From positions 1-9,231 of the forward strand of contig CALZNR010000031.1 of NCBI GenBank assembly GCA_945827565.1: 9,231 bases of DNA. Reading direction: 5' to 3'. A model generated the notes under the pieces. That model was not told the DNA's origin, did no database searches, and saw only the letters and a list, made by a program, of their open reading frames with translations. Positions 1 through 7,403 of the stretch are shown in pieces. This DNA is from an uncultured Prevotella sp. GTDB lineage: Bacteria; Bacteroidota; Bacteroidia; Bacteroidales; Bacteroidaceae. How positions within the stretch are numbered: position 1 is the stretch's first letter; each line of letters opens with the position of its first letter. The position numbers and the translations under genes were made by a program.

Positions 1-44
1 CACACTGCATATCGTCGGCAGCGTCAGATGTGTATAAGAGACAG
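1..44 (+). other. Nextera/Tn5 sequencing adapter (artefact)
   Basis: This is library sequence, not genome. It reads CAC, then ACTGCATA (which I recognise as the Nextera i5 index 506), then TCGTCGGCAGCGTC, then the 19-base Tn5 mosaic end AGATGTGTATAAGAGACAG. Genomic DNA starts at base 45. Reading through the adapter gives the well-known spurious peptide start MCIRDR. The exact reverse complement closes the window at 9188-9231. Confidence 0.98.
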
Positions 45-1893
45 GGACTGTAAAGCTAAGAGGGGTAACCTGAATGCTTATCGTGGCTCCCACTCGCTGC
101 AAGGCGTTGTTGAACGCCTGACGACTAAGGGAGTCGGTGCCCAACTTGTCTATCATATCACCCAACACTGCAATGACAGCATCCTCACGCTCTCCCTTGC
201 GATAGACAAGGTCAAGATAGAACACATCATTCACCTCATTCTTTTTGGTATAGAGATTAACCTCTGGATAAACAGACAGCGAATGAACATCACGCTTCAC
301 ATCCACCAAGCGTAGCGAGCCTTGCTTGCCGGCAGACTTCTCCATCATCTGGGCAGCATACTGCGAAGTGGAACGGCGATGTTTTGGAATAACAGGCTCG
401 TAGCCAGGTTGTGACACCTGGTCTTTGGGATAACTGCCGTACTTCTTGACCAAACGCATGAAACGATGGTTTAAGTAGCGGTTGGCTGCATCTACCACCT
501 CCTGCTTTGTCACCTCATTATATCGTTGCTGCATCGCCAGCACATCCTGCCACTGCTTGCCTTCAGAGAGAGCTTCTATCATCATCATGCTTCTGCCATC
601 TATGGTTTCCATCTGCGTGAGTATCGAGCGCAGCTTCTCTACCTTGAGTTTCTGAAGTATTTCCTCGGTGAAATCGCCTTTTTTCAATCGTTCTACCTGC
701 TCTAAGAACATTGCTTCTGCCTTTTCTCTCGACCCCATGAGATTAGGGATAATGAGTGCTGCGCACACCCCGACATCACCAACAGTAAGGCGGCGTGTGG
801 TGAGCATCATGGCTTTGTGGGCATTGGTAAGAGAGTCGAGGAAACCAGTTTGGCTCTCATTGGCAAGGATATTCAGCGCCAGATCCACCGCTGGTGCATC
901 TGCATCATAATTGCCTGGAGCATGGTAGAGCATCACCTCACCTTTGACAATGGGGATAGGCAAGAGTATCTCTTCTGTGGTACCCGTAAACTCGCCTATG
1001 CTCTCATGCTTGCGCTGTGGAGCCGTGCCAGGGCGCAATCTACCAAAGGTACGTTCCAGCAGGGGTCGCATTGACTCGGCATCGGGCACATCGCCACAGA
1101 GCACCAGTGTCATATTGCCCGCCACGTAATACTGCTCAAAGAAATGCTGCATGTCCGCCAAATTTGGATTTTTAAGGTTCTCTGTACTACCAAGAATGGA
1201 ATAGGCGTAGGGAGTACCTGCAAAAACTTTGGAAAAGATGGTGTCTAAGGCAGTTCCCATCATGTGGTCAGATCCCATATTCTTCTCCTCGTACACCGTT
1301 TCCAACTCGCCCTGAAAGAGACGGAACACAGGATGAATAAGGCGATGACTGTTCAGTTCGCACCATTGCTCCAGATAGGCAGGAACAAAACTGTTGTGAT
1401 AGAATGTAACATCTTGTCCGGTGGCAGCATTGAGGTTAGAACCGCCCAAACACGACACCAAGCGATTGAACTCATTGGGGATGGCATACTCTGACGCCTT
1501 GATGCTTAGTTGGTTGATGTGCTGCTGTATCTTTGTGCGGGTTTCGGCATCACTCGTGGTTCCCAATTGCGCATAGCAGTGGGAGATACTGTCGAGCCAC
1601 ACTTTCTCGGCGGTGTAGTCCACGGTGCCAATACTATCGGTGCCCTTGAACATAATGTGTTCAAAGTAATGGGCTATGCCCGTGTTAGGACAATCGACGG
1701 CACCAGCCCTGACCACTACAGCACCAAAGGCAGTGGGCTGCGAATGGTCTTGGTTGACCCACACTTTAAGTCCATTAGACAGTGTGATTTCCTTTACCTG
1801 CAGTGCCTCATGGGTCTGCGCATGTACCGAAAAAGCAAAAACCTGCCACATACAGAGTATCAGCAGGTTTCTCAATGGGGTGTTATATGTCAT
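45..1893 (-). CDS. Secreted M16-family (pitrilysin/insulinase-like) zinc peptidase, 3' end cut off
   Basis: I translated this frame by hand from the ATG at 1893-1891. It stays open for 616 codons and runs into the adapter at base 45, so the C-terminus is missing; two-repeat bacterial M16 proteins are usually about 900 residues or more. Residues 1-25 form a signal peptide (hydrophobic NLLILCMWQVFAF, then a VHA-Q type cleavage site), placing the enzyme in the periplasm or envelope. The inverted zinc motif HxxEH is intact (H75, E78, H79, within AHYFEHIMFKGT). It is followed by GGSNLNAATGQDVTFY (about 150-165) and by ELETVYEE (196-203), which should supply the third zinc ligand. The spacing from HxxEH to that glutamate is about 45 residues longer than in classic M16 enzymes, because of a polar segment at about 90-140. 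A second M16-like domain seems to begin near residue 530. The gene follows the GlsB-like gene by 62 nt without an obvious promoter, so co-transcription is likely. Substrate unknown. Confidence 0.9.
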
Positions 1894-1955
1894 ATTCTTC
1901 TCAAATAATGGAGTCTATTCCTTTCATCATCTGCATCTTTCCGTGTGCAGGCTCA

Positions 1956-2957
1956 TCACGCATTGCACCGATCTTTGTAAATCACCTTGTTGGCACCACT
2001 GGTTATCTTCAACGCCTCTGGATGCTCCTTGATGAAAGAATCGATGTGACGCATTCGCTTGTTTTCAAGTATCTCATCCACCGCAATGAGTATTCCCGTT
2101 TCTTCCACATCGCCAAATCCGTAGTTGATGGCAGTGCCAAAAAGCTTCATGGTGGGACTGAGGCTCATGTATGCATTGACCAGTGGCGGTATATTATAGC
2201 CCAGTCGGCGTATCTCGCGATTGAGTATCACATAGTCTTCCTTGAAATCCTTTCCGCAGAGCAGGGCTTCGAGTTCCTTCGGATCCTCCTCTATCTTCAG
2301 CGGTTTCATCGGAGTGATGAGGTTCTCCTTGTCATCAAAGTGTTTCTTCAGGAAGAAGAGAATCATGTCTCTGCCCTTGCGGATATACGAGGGGTACATG
2401 GTCATCTTGCCAAAGAAGTACTTCACATTGGGTTTAATGACAGTGAGGGCTCCCAAACCATCCCACAGATTGTCGAGCGCAAAAAGACTCTTCGACCCAT
2501 TTTTATTGGTATTCTGATAGGGTACCGACACAAAGCTTCTGCCCAGTTCGATGGTCTGTGGCATATAGTCGGTCATAAACTTCTCGGAGAAATGAAACAT
2601 GTGACTGGTGGCAAGAATGGGCTGGCCATCGGCAGCCACCTCAATATCGGTACCCAGGATGTAGCGATAGCCACCAATAATCTCTTCAGCCTCGGGATTC
2701 CATACGATAAGTTGCTTGTAGCAGTTGTCTTTGGTATCGAACTCATCAAGGTCGTATGCCTTTCCTGTACCACCTCCTGCCTCACGGAAGGCTATCTCTC
2801 TGAGTCGGCCTATCTCCAAAAGTACGTCAGGGGCGTTATGGGCATCCACAATGTAAATCTCGTTATGACTTTTGTTGGTCATACGCAACTGGCGCTCAGG
2901 GGTGAGCTGGCTCTTCAGTAAAGACTTGTCGATAGGCCGAATAATCTCTTGTTCCAT
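1956..2957 (-). CDS. glsB: GNAT-type N-acyltransferase, OlsB/GlsB-like (amino-acid lipid synthesis)
   Basis: This 333-residue protein belongs to the OlsB-like acetyltransferase group, often labelled 'hemolysin' in databases. OlsB moves a 3-hydroxyacyl chain from acyl carrier protein to the amino group of ornithine. The Bacteroides relative GlsB does the same to glycine, the first step of glycine-lipid synthesis. The core is visible at about residues 35-205: the IYIVDAHNAPDVLLEIGRLRE start of the fold, the YDLDEFDTKDNCYKQLIVW segment, IIGGYRYILG (93-102) and the ELGRSFV motif (137-143) typical of the family. There is no signal peptide, which fits a cytoplasmic, membrane-associated enzyme. A C-terminal extension (about 215-333) has no motif that I recognise. 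The start at 2957 is preceded by the A-rich AAAAGA rather than a strong Shine-Dalgarno. It lies 60 nt after the GlsA-like gene, the expected partner, with no promoter visible between them. The glycine specificity is inferred from phylum and pairing; ornithine or serine-glycine head groups cannot be excluded. Confidence 0.82.
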   Translation of the reverse strand: MEQEIIRPIDKSLLKSQLTPERQLRMTNKSHNEIYIVDAHNAPDVLLEIGRLREIAFREAGGGTGKAYDLDEFDTKDNCYKQLIVWNPEAEEIIGGYRYILGTDIEVAADGQPILATSHMFHFSEKFMTDYMPQTIELGRSFVSVPYQNTNKNGSKSLFALDNLWDGLGALTVIKPNVKYFFGKMTMYPSYIRKGRDMILFFLKKHFDDKENLITPMKPLKIEEDPKELEALLCGKDFKEDYVILNREIRRLGYNIPPLVNAYMSLSPTMKLFGTAINYGFGDVEETGILIAVDEILENKRMRHIDSFIKEHPEALKITSGANKVIYKDRCNA

Positions 2958-3017
2958 TCTTTTATGCGGGGAATTTATGCTTTCTTATTTCGTTGAGTGA
3001 AGGACGGGGAATACTGG

Positions 3018-3845
3018 CTACAGCGCATACACACGCGACCTCACCTCTTGTGCCCAAGTAGAGGCACTCTTACTCTTGTCGAACGTTTGCCAGGGAATAG
3101 GTTTGCCAATGGTAACCTGGAATGATTTATGCACGTTCTTGTACATCTCATCCACCAGGAAGAGCATGGCTAAATTTATCTTTTTGACATACTTATCGGA
3201 GAAAGAGGCAAGTTTGTAGAAGAAGTCTGAGTTGCTGCCACTAAAGTGGATGGGCACCACATCACGCTGATACTCCACACTCTTGGTGATGAAGGTTTTC
3301 TTCCATGCAATATCTTGCACCTTTCCATCTATGCGTCGCGAGCATATACCTGCGGGAAACATCAAAATGTGATTACCGCTCTTGAACCCATCTTCCACCA
3401 TCTGCGGAAAGCTACGGCTCTGTGAACCCGTTTTGTTGATAGGAATACACACGGGAGCCAGTCCGGGAAGGTTCATCAGCAGGTCGTTGACCAAGTAGCG
3501 AAAACGCCCGTCATAGTGTCTTCCGATGATGGATCCAAGTGCCACTCCATCGGCACCTCCAAGGGGATGATTGCTCACAAAAGTGTAGAGTTTGCCATCG
3601 TCTTTGGCAGGGAGATTCTCCTCGCCCACAATCTGAAGCGTCATATCCAAATAGCGAACGCACTCCTCAAGCCACTCGGTACCTGAGAGATGCCTGCTCT
3701 CCCAAAGAAACCTGTTTACCTCATCTTGATGAATGACTCGTTTAAGCCACGACACAAAGGGACGAGGCACAAACTTGGCCTTTGAGCCCATCTTGCTGCT
3801 CAATATCAAATCAAGGTCGATAGTTTTCTCTGTCACCTGCTTCAT
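3018..3845 (-). CDS. glsA: PlsC-like O-acyltransferase, OlsA/GlsA-like (amino-acid lipid synthesis)
   Basis: This 275-residue acyltransferase of the lysophospholipid acyltransferase superfamily would add the second acyl chain, esterified to the 3-hydroxy group of the N-acyl amino acid made by the neighbouring GlsB-like enzyme. The catalytic block is SNHPLGGADG (91-100). Histidine 93 and aspartate 99 are separated by five residues instead of the four of the classic HX4D motif. The third block reads FPAG (163-166) where PlsC enzymes usually have FPEG. Both variants look like a subfamily trait rather than damage, since the frame is intact and surrounding blocks (IPINKTGS, VVPIHFSG) are well formed. 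There is no signal peptide or clear transmembrane helix, so the protein probably sits on the inner face of the inner membrane. It is the first gene of its unit, about 22-25 nt after the predicted transcription start, with a GAGAGAGA purine stretch just before the ATG at 3845. The exact substrate is inferred from the paired gene. Confidence 0.82.
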   Translation of the reverse strand: MKQVTEKTIDLDLILSSKMGSKAKFVPRPFVSWLKRVIHQDEVNRFLWESRHLSGTEWLEECVRYLDMTLQIVGEENLPAKDDGKLYTFVSNHPLGGADGVALGSIIGRHYDGRFRYLVNDLLMNLPGLAPVCIPINKTGSQSRSFPQMVEDGFKSGNHILMFPAGICSRRIDGKVQDIAWKKTFITKSVEYQRDVVPIHFSGSNSDFFYKLASFSDKYVKKINLAMLFLVDEMYKNVHKSFQVTIGKPIPWQTFDKSKSASTWAQEVRSRVYAL

Positions 3846-3874
3846 TTCTCTCTCTCAATGTTACTAACGTAATG

Positions 3875-3904
3875 CAAAAGTAAAAGAAATATTTGGATTT
3901 CAAC
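3875..3904 (-). promoter_or_regulatory. Bacteroidota-type sigma-ABfr promoter for the glsA-glsB-M16 unit
   Basis: On the minus strand TACTTTTG (3882-3875) matches the TAnnTTTG -7 consensus exactly. GTTG (3904-3901) matches three of four bases of the TTTG -33 element, with 18 nt between the boxes, within the usual range. The ATG of the GlsA-like gene at 3845 is 29 nt from the -7 box, giving a short leader. It lies just beyond the terminator of the upstream unit. Confidence 0.65.
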
Positions 3905-3916
3905 ACTTTTGAACAC

Positions 3917-3952
3917 AAAAAATAACAAAAAGGCAGCGATAACACTGCCTTT
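3917..3952 (-). terminator. Intrinsic terminator after the beta-barrel gene
   Basis: On the minus strand a perfect 8-bp stem AAAGGCAG/CTGCCTTT (3952-3945 with 3936-3929) encloses an 8-nt loop. It is followed by the T-rich run TTGTTATTTTTTG (3928-3916). It sits 36 nt beyond the stop codon of the barrel gene and separates that gene from the promoter at 3875-3904. The opposite strand has no T tract after the stem, so it acts only for leftward transcription. Confidence 0.8.
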
Positions 3953-3988
3953 CGATAAAATTTGTAATGCGATTGCAAAACGATGTGT

Positions 3989-4579
3989 TTAGAAGTAGTA
4001 GGCTGCCGACACCTGCCATGAGTTGGCTCGGGCATTGATTTTGGCGCCATCCTTCCAACTGAGCTCTCCTGTCTTACCCACAGCAATGTTGTAGGTGAAG
4101 CCCACTTCGAGATGACTGATAACTGACACACCAGCACCTACATTGACGCTGAAGTTACTGTCCTTGAACTTGAAGCCATCTTCTCCATAGTTCTTCTGAC
4201 CGATGTTGAAGCCAAACTGCGGACCGGCTGCCAAATACACGCTGGCCAAACTGCCAAGACCAATACCATAACGCAGATTGATGGGCACATTGATGCTACG
4301 CTGCGACACCTTCTCGTCACCAAACTCGCCACTAAACTTGGCATCACGCTGATCATACAAGGCAGAGGCATCCACTCCAAGACCCACGAGAGGCAGAGTA
4401 ACCTTCACAGTGGGACCCACAAAGAAGCCCTCCTGATTAGACTTGCTCACCACATCCTGACTCAGGCTCATCTGTGTAACATTCAAACCTGCCTTTACAC
4501 CAAACTTCACCTGCGCCTGCATCATGGAAGGCATGGCAGAGAGGGCTGCAACCAACACTAAAGTAAAGAATTTCTTCAT
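3989..4579 (-). CDS. Small outer-membrane beta-barrel protein (PorT/OMP_b-brl family)
   Basis: This 196-residue protein has a clear signal peptide: MKK, a hydrophobic run to about residue 18, then MQA-Q cleavage at 22/23. The mature part starts KFGVKAGLNVT and continues with alternating hydrophobic/polar strands rich in glycine and aromatic residues (INLRYGIGLG, VYLAAGPQFGFNIG, FSVNVGAGVSVI, LEVGFTYNIAVG). It ends AAYYF, the C-terminal phenylalanine expected for insertion by the Bam machinery. The length suits an eight-stranded barrel. It belongs to the broad Bacteroidota porin-like group often auto-labelled PorT family; I do not claim it is the T9SS component PorT, which is longer. It starts 188 nt after gldN and ends at a strong terminator, so it is either the last gene of the T9SS transcript or a separate unit. 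No strong promoter is visible in front of it. Role unknown. Confidence 0.85.
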   Translation of the reverse strand: MKKFFTLVLVAALSAMPSMMQAQVKFGVKAGLNVTQMSLSQDVVSKSNQEGFFVGPTVKVTLPLVGLGVDASALYDQRDAKFSGEFGDEKVSQRSINVPINLRYGIGLGSLASVYLAAGPQFGFNIGQKNYGEDGFKFKDSNFSVNVGAGVSVISHLEVGFTYNIAVGKTGELSWKDGAKINARANSWQVSAAYYF

Positions 4580-4719
4580 AACGTTTTAAATTTATTAGTG
4601 ATTAAAAAAGAAAAGAATTCACCATCCTACTGCCGATACCTCCCACCCTGACCTTATAGGAAAAGCATGAGAGCAACAGCCTCTATTGCACACCCTGCGA
4701 TGCACCCACGTACAACAAA

Positions 4720-4740
4720 CACGCCATACAACCATGCGTG
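4720..4740 (-). terminator. Possible weak terminator hairpin after gldN
   Basis: On the minus strand CACGCAT (4740-4734) pairs with ATGGCGTG (4727-4720) with one bulged G and a 6-nt loop, followed by TTTGTTGTA. It starts 27 nt after the gldN stop codon. The T run is short, so termination would be partial at best; it may only attenuate read-through into the barrel gene. Confidence 0.3.
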
Positions 4741-4767
4741 ATGTCACAACAGGATGAGGATAAACTT

Positions 4768-5799
4768 TTAATGGCGCTGGCGACGCACACTGACACGAGC
4801 AGCACTTCCGCCACCACTGTTCTTACTCTTCTTACTGCTCGACTTAACGGTGGCTCTTCTGTTTTTCTTTGCCTCTTTCGCCTTCTGTTTCTGCACCTTG
4901 GGATCGAGAGATGCGATGCTATCAAGCGAATCCTTCACCTCTTTGTTGCCGAATATATTGTGCTCAAAGGCCGCCAACTCGGCTTCAATACGTTTCTGCT
5001 CCTTATTCATGGCAGAGTCTGTCTTGCAGTATTGAGCCAGGGTTCTGCCCAGCATGTTGTTGGTTTTGTATATCTTTCCCTCGTAGCGATTGAGTGTAAA
5101 GAAGTCGTCCATACTCATGGTAGCAGCATTGTTCAGATTGCTGGTCATCACTGTCTGCCTACTCAAGAAGGGTTCCAACTCGCTGTATTTCACCCAGAAC
5201 AGGGGATATTTGGTGGCTGTTCCTCCAAAATCGTCTTCTCTCATCATCACCGGACATAACGCCAGCACCTTGCGGTGGAAGGAGGAATTGGCCTGATCGT
5301 AGTAGGCACTTTCCTTCAGATAATACATCTTCACCTCTGCCGATGGGATATCGCTGTTATCCACACGCAGTTTTCCATCTTTCTCTTCATAGAAGATGTG
5401 ATAGTTGTCAAGCACTGTCTTGATCTTTATCTTGGCAGAATCGGTAAACACATCATTGCCATCCAAACGAAACTCGTAGATGGGCAGATAGCCATTGAGC
5501 GCCAATTTAAAGATGTATGTAAACAGGTTGAGCTGCTTATCCACAGGCTCCACGGGATAGTAAAGTCCTGCGTTGGCATCTTTTTCCAGATTGATTTCGC
5601 GATAGATATCACGCTTCCACACCACCTCTTGCGGCATATCTACCGCAGTGGGAAACATAAGTTGGGCACGACGGGTGAGTTGGGTAGAACTCTGTTGTGC
5701 CTTTTTTGCTGCTTGCGCCCGGCGTGCTTTGGGTTGCGCCACTGCTACTAAAGCGGCACACACCATCATCATTATAAGCACTGATTTTTTCATTGTCAT
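4768..5799 (-). CDS. gldN: T9SS periplasmic ring protein GldN/PorN
   Basis: The protein has 343 residues from the ATG at 5799. The third codon is also ATG and gives MKKSVLIMMM, an equally good or better start (5793). The signal peptide ends at about AVA-Q (21/22). Unlike GldK it has no lipobox, so it is a soluble periplasmic protein. GldN/PorN binds the lipoprotein GldK/PorK to form the large ring beneath the outer membrane that couples the GldLM motor to the secretion complex. Visible family segments include VVWKRDIYREINLEKDANAGLYYPVEP (about 59-85), LFTYIFKLALNGYLPIYEF (about 92-110) and the central MSMDDFFTLNRYEGKIYKTNN. The C-terminal tail (about 298-343) is strongly basic, with 16 Lys/Arg in 46 residues plus a short GGG linker, and looks disordered. 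The gene starts 12 nt after gldM, fitting a single operon. Assignment rests on motifs, length and, above all, position after gldM. Confidence 0.92.
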   Translation of the reverse strand: MTMKKSVLIMMMVCAALVAVAQPKARRAQAAKKAQQSSTQLTRRAQLMFPTAVDMPQEVVWKRDIYREINLEKDANAGLYYPVEPVDKQLNLFTYIFKLALNGYLPIYEFRLDGNDVFTDSAKIKIKTVLDNYHIFYEEKDGKLRVDNSDIPSAEVKMYYLKESAYYDQANSSFHRKVLALCPVMMREDDFGGTATKYPLFWVKYSELEPFLSRQTVMTSNLNNAATMSMDDFFTLNRYEGKIYKTNNMLGRTLAQYCKTDSAMNKEQKRIEAELAAFEHNIFGNKEVKDSLDSIASLDPKVQKQKAKEAKKNRRATVKSSSKKSKNSGGGSAARVSVRRQRH

Positions 5800-5811
5800 G
5801 GTCTTTGTAAG

Positions 5812-7377
5812 TTATTTGACTATCACCTCCATGGTGGCACTGAGTTTGCGGTTGATACCATCAGGTCCCACTGCGGTGATGCGTGATATATAGAACCTGC
5901 GATTGCGGGTTAGTTTTCTGAACGTATCTTTCTGACGCTGTGAGAAGCGGTCGCCCTGACTTGCCATCAGCACAGCGTTACCCATGTTGTCATAGAACAC
6001 GGTTTCAAATTCCAACACCTTGAATCCTATGTCGAGGATGCCATCATCAATGGCTGCACCAATACCATCGGCTGCCATCAGGGCTGCCTTTGTCAGGTTG
6101 CCTCCAACAAACCTGCTGGGATTGCCCTGCTCGTCTTTGACAGTGATATATGGGGTTGGGTCGGGTAGCTTGCGCACGCGGAAGGTATATTGCCCCATCT
6201 GCTGTGTTCTGCCTGTATTGGTAGAGGTGACGGTAATGGTGACATTCTTGCCCACAGCCGCAGGACGTGCGATATAGCGCCCAGGACCTACGGGTTGCAG
6301 AGTGCCTCCGCTCATGGTGGCCTGCACTTTGTTGAGCGGCACGCCAGGTACACTGACACTCAGAGGGTTGTTATAACCGGCATAGAGCACGTTCATCAGG
6401 TCAGCGGACACGGTGGCACTGGGATCTACCACGGTATATTTCTGTTCAAAGTCGCGGCGCAACTTTTGTCCACCACCATTGGTAGTCTCGATAAATCCGC
6501 TCAGAGTAAAGTCGCCCGTCTTGCCACACACTGTTTCATAAAGTCCATCCTTCAAGTCCATCTTGCGGTTGCCTATATAGATATCGGGCACCTGAGTGGT
6601 ATCTACCGCCGCCATCACAATACGTGCAGAAAAGCGGTCGCCTCGCACAATGGTCTGCGAATTGGGTATCACAAAGGCGTTGAGCGAATTGACACGGATA
6701 TCCTTCATGTCGATATTTGCCACCAAAGAGTGCAGCACCTCTCCCTCTGCATAGCGCACATCGCTCTGCAACTTGGAGAGCAGGGTCACGGCAGCAGCCA
6801 CGGGCATGTCTTCAAACATGTACTCCTGCCAGTTTTTCCCCATGGCAACAGCATTCTTGGGAATCTCGGTAGAAAGGTTACTGCTGATAATCTCTCGGCG
6901 TGCGGGGTCTGTCACCATGGTAAGGATGCGGGTGCGGAAGCTATTGATGGCCTGATAGAGGGCTTCACCTTTACCTCTGCCTGGTGCCAACATCACCTGA
7001 TTGGCTGCCTCCAAATCCTCCTTGTTCTTGATATTTTTCACATCAGCATCGCTGCCATCGGCCTCTCTCACAATAGCCAGTTTAAGTTCTCCGGCAAAGT
7101 TGTACAGTGAGTCGCAGAGGGCACGTACCTGCTGGGCCTTGTCAAACCAAGCCTTCACCTTGGTGGGATTGGCTTTCAGCTGTGCCTCAAAGTCATCGTA
7201 TATCACCTGGTTCTCTTTCAATGCGTTATCGGTGGTGCGGTTCAGACTTTCCTCCACGATGGAGAAGCCATTGAGCACCTCGGTAGATACATTCAACGCA
7301 AGCATAGCCATCAAGACGACGTACATCAGGTTGATCATCTTTTGGCGTGGAGAAACCGGTCTTTTCTTTATTGCCAT
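5812..7377 (-). CDS. gldM: T9SS inner-membrane motor protein GldM/PorM
   Basis: The protein has 521 residues, close to the 510-520 known for GldM/PorM. It begins MAIKKRPVSPRQKMINLMYVV with one transmembrane helix at about 14-33, followed by a large periplasmic part. In characterised homologues this folds as a straight dimer of four domains (a helical D1, then beta-rich D2-D4) that reaches across the periplasm to the GldK-GldN ring. Here the helical part covers roughly residues 35-220 and the beta-rich part the remainder, including the repeated Ig-like pattern around YAGYNNPLSVSVPGVP and the C-terminal domain from about 410, ending SATMEVIVK. With GldL it forms the proton-driven rotary motor for secretion and gliding. 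It follows gldL by 26 nt, a gap that holds a small hairpin (7390-7403), and precedes gldN by 12 nt. No Shine-Dalgarno is evident, which is usual in this phylum. Confidence 0.96.
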   Translation of the reverse strand: MAIKKRPVSPRQKMINLMYVVLMAMLALNVSTEVLNGFSIVEESLNRTTDNALKENQVIYDDFEAQLKANPTKVKAWFDKAQQVRALCDSLYNFAGELKLAIVREADGSDADVKNIKNKEDLEAANQVMLAPGRGKGEALYQAINSFRTRILTMVTDPARREIISSNLSTEIPKNAVAMGKNWQEYMFEDMPVAAAVTLLSKLQSDVRYAEGEVLHSLVANIDMKDIRVNSLNAFVIPNSQTIVRGDRFSARIVMAAVDTTQVPDIYIGNRKMDLKDGLYETVCGKTGDFTLSGFIETTNGGGQKLRRDFEQKYTVVDPSATVSADLMNVLYAGYNNPLSVSVPGVPLNKVQATMSGGTLQPVGPGRYIARPAAVGKNVTITVTSTNTGRTQQMGQYTFRVRKLPDPTPYITVKDEQGNPSRFVGGNLTKAALMAADGIGAAIDDGILDIGFKVLEFETVFYDNMGNAVLMASQGDRFSQRQKDTFRKLTRNRRFYISRITAVGPDGINRKLSATMEVIVK

Positions 7378-7389
7378 AAGCGTAGGGAT

Positions 7390-7403
7390 GGAACGCAGGT
7401 TCC
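7390..7403 (-). promoter_or_regulatory. Short hairpin in the gldL-gldM gap
   Basis: On the minus strand GGAAC-CTGC-GTTCC forms a perfect 5-bp stem with a 4-nt loop. It begins immediately after the gldL TAA stop (7406-7404) and ends 12 nt before the gldM ATG. It could influence gldM translation or mRNA processing. It is too short, and lacks a T run, to be a terminator; chance occurrence is possible. Confidence 0.3.

Noticed and set aside
1803..2921. A 372-codon open frame on the plus strand
   Set aside because: It lies antisense to the GlsB-like gene and the end of the M16 gene, both of which have clear family motifs. The translated product shows no signal, domain or family resemblance, and long antisense frames are common opposite real genes.
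2967..3012. Direct repeat CGGGGAAT in the glsA-glsB gap
   Set aside because: It is only 8 bases, two copies, with no palindromic or other operator-like structure; chance is a sufficient explanation.
4580..4767. Possible promoter for the barrel gene (TAAATTTA or TATAAGGT as -7 boxes)
   Set aside because: Neither matches TAnnTTTG well, and the better one lies only about 13 nt from the ATG; no convincing -33 partner is seen.
6190..7110. A 306-codon open frame on the plus strand
   Set aside because: It is antisense to gldM, His/Gly-rich with no recognisable domain, and is explained as a shadow of the GldM codon pattern.
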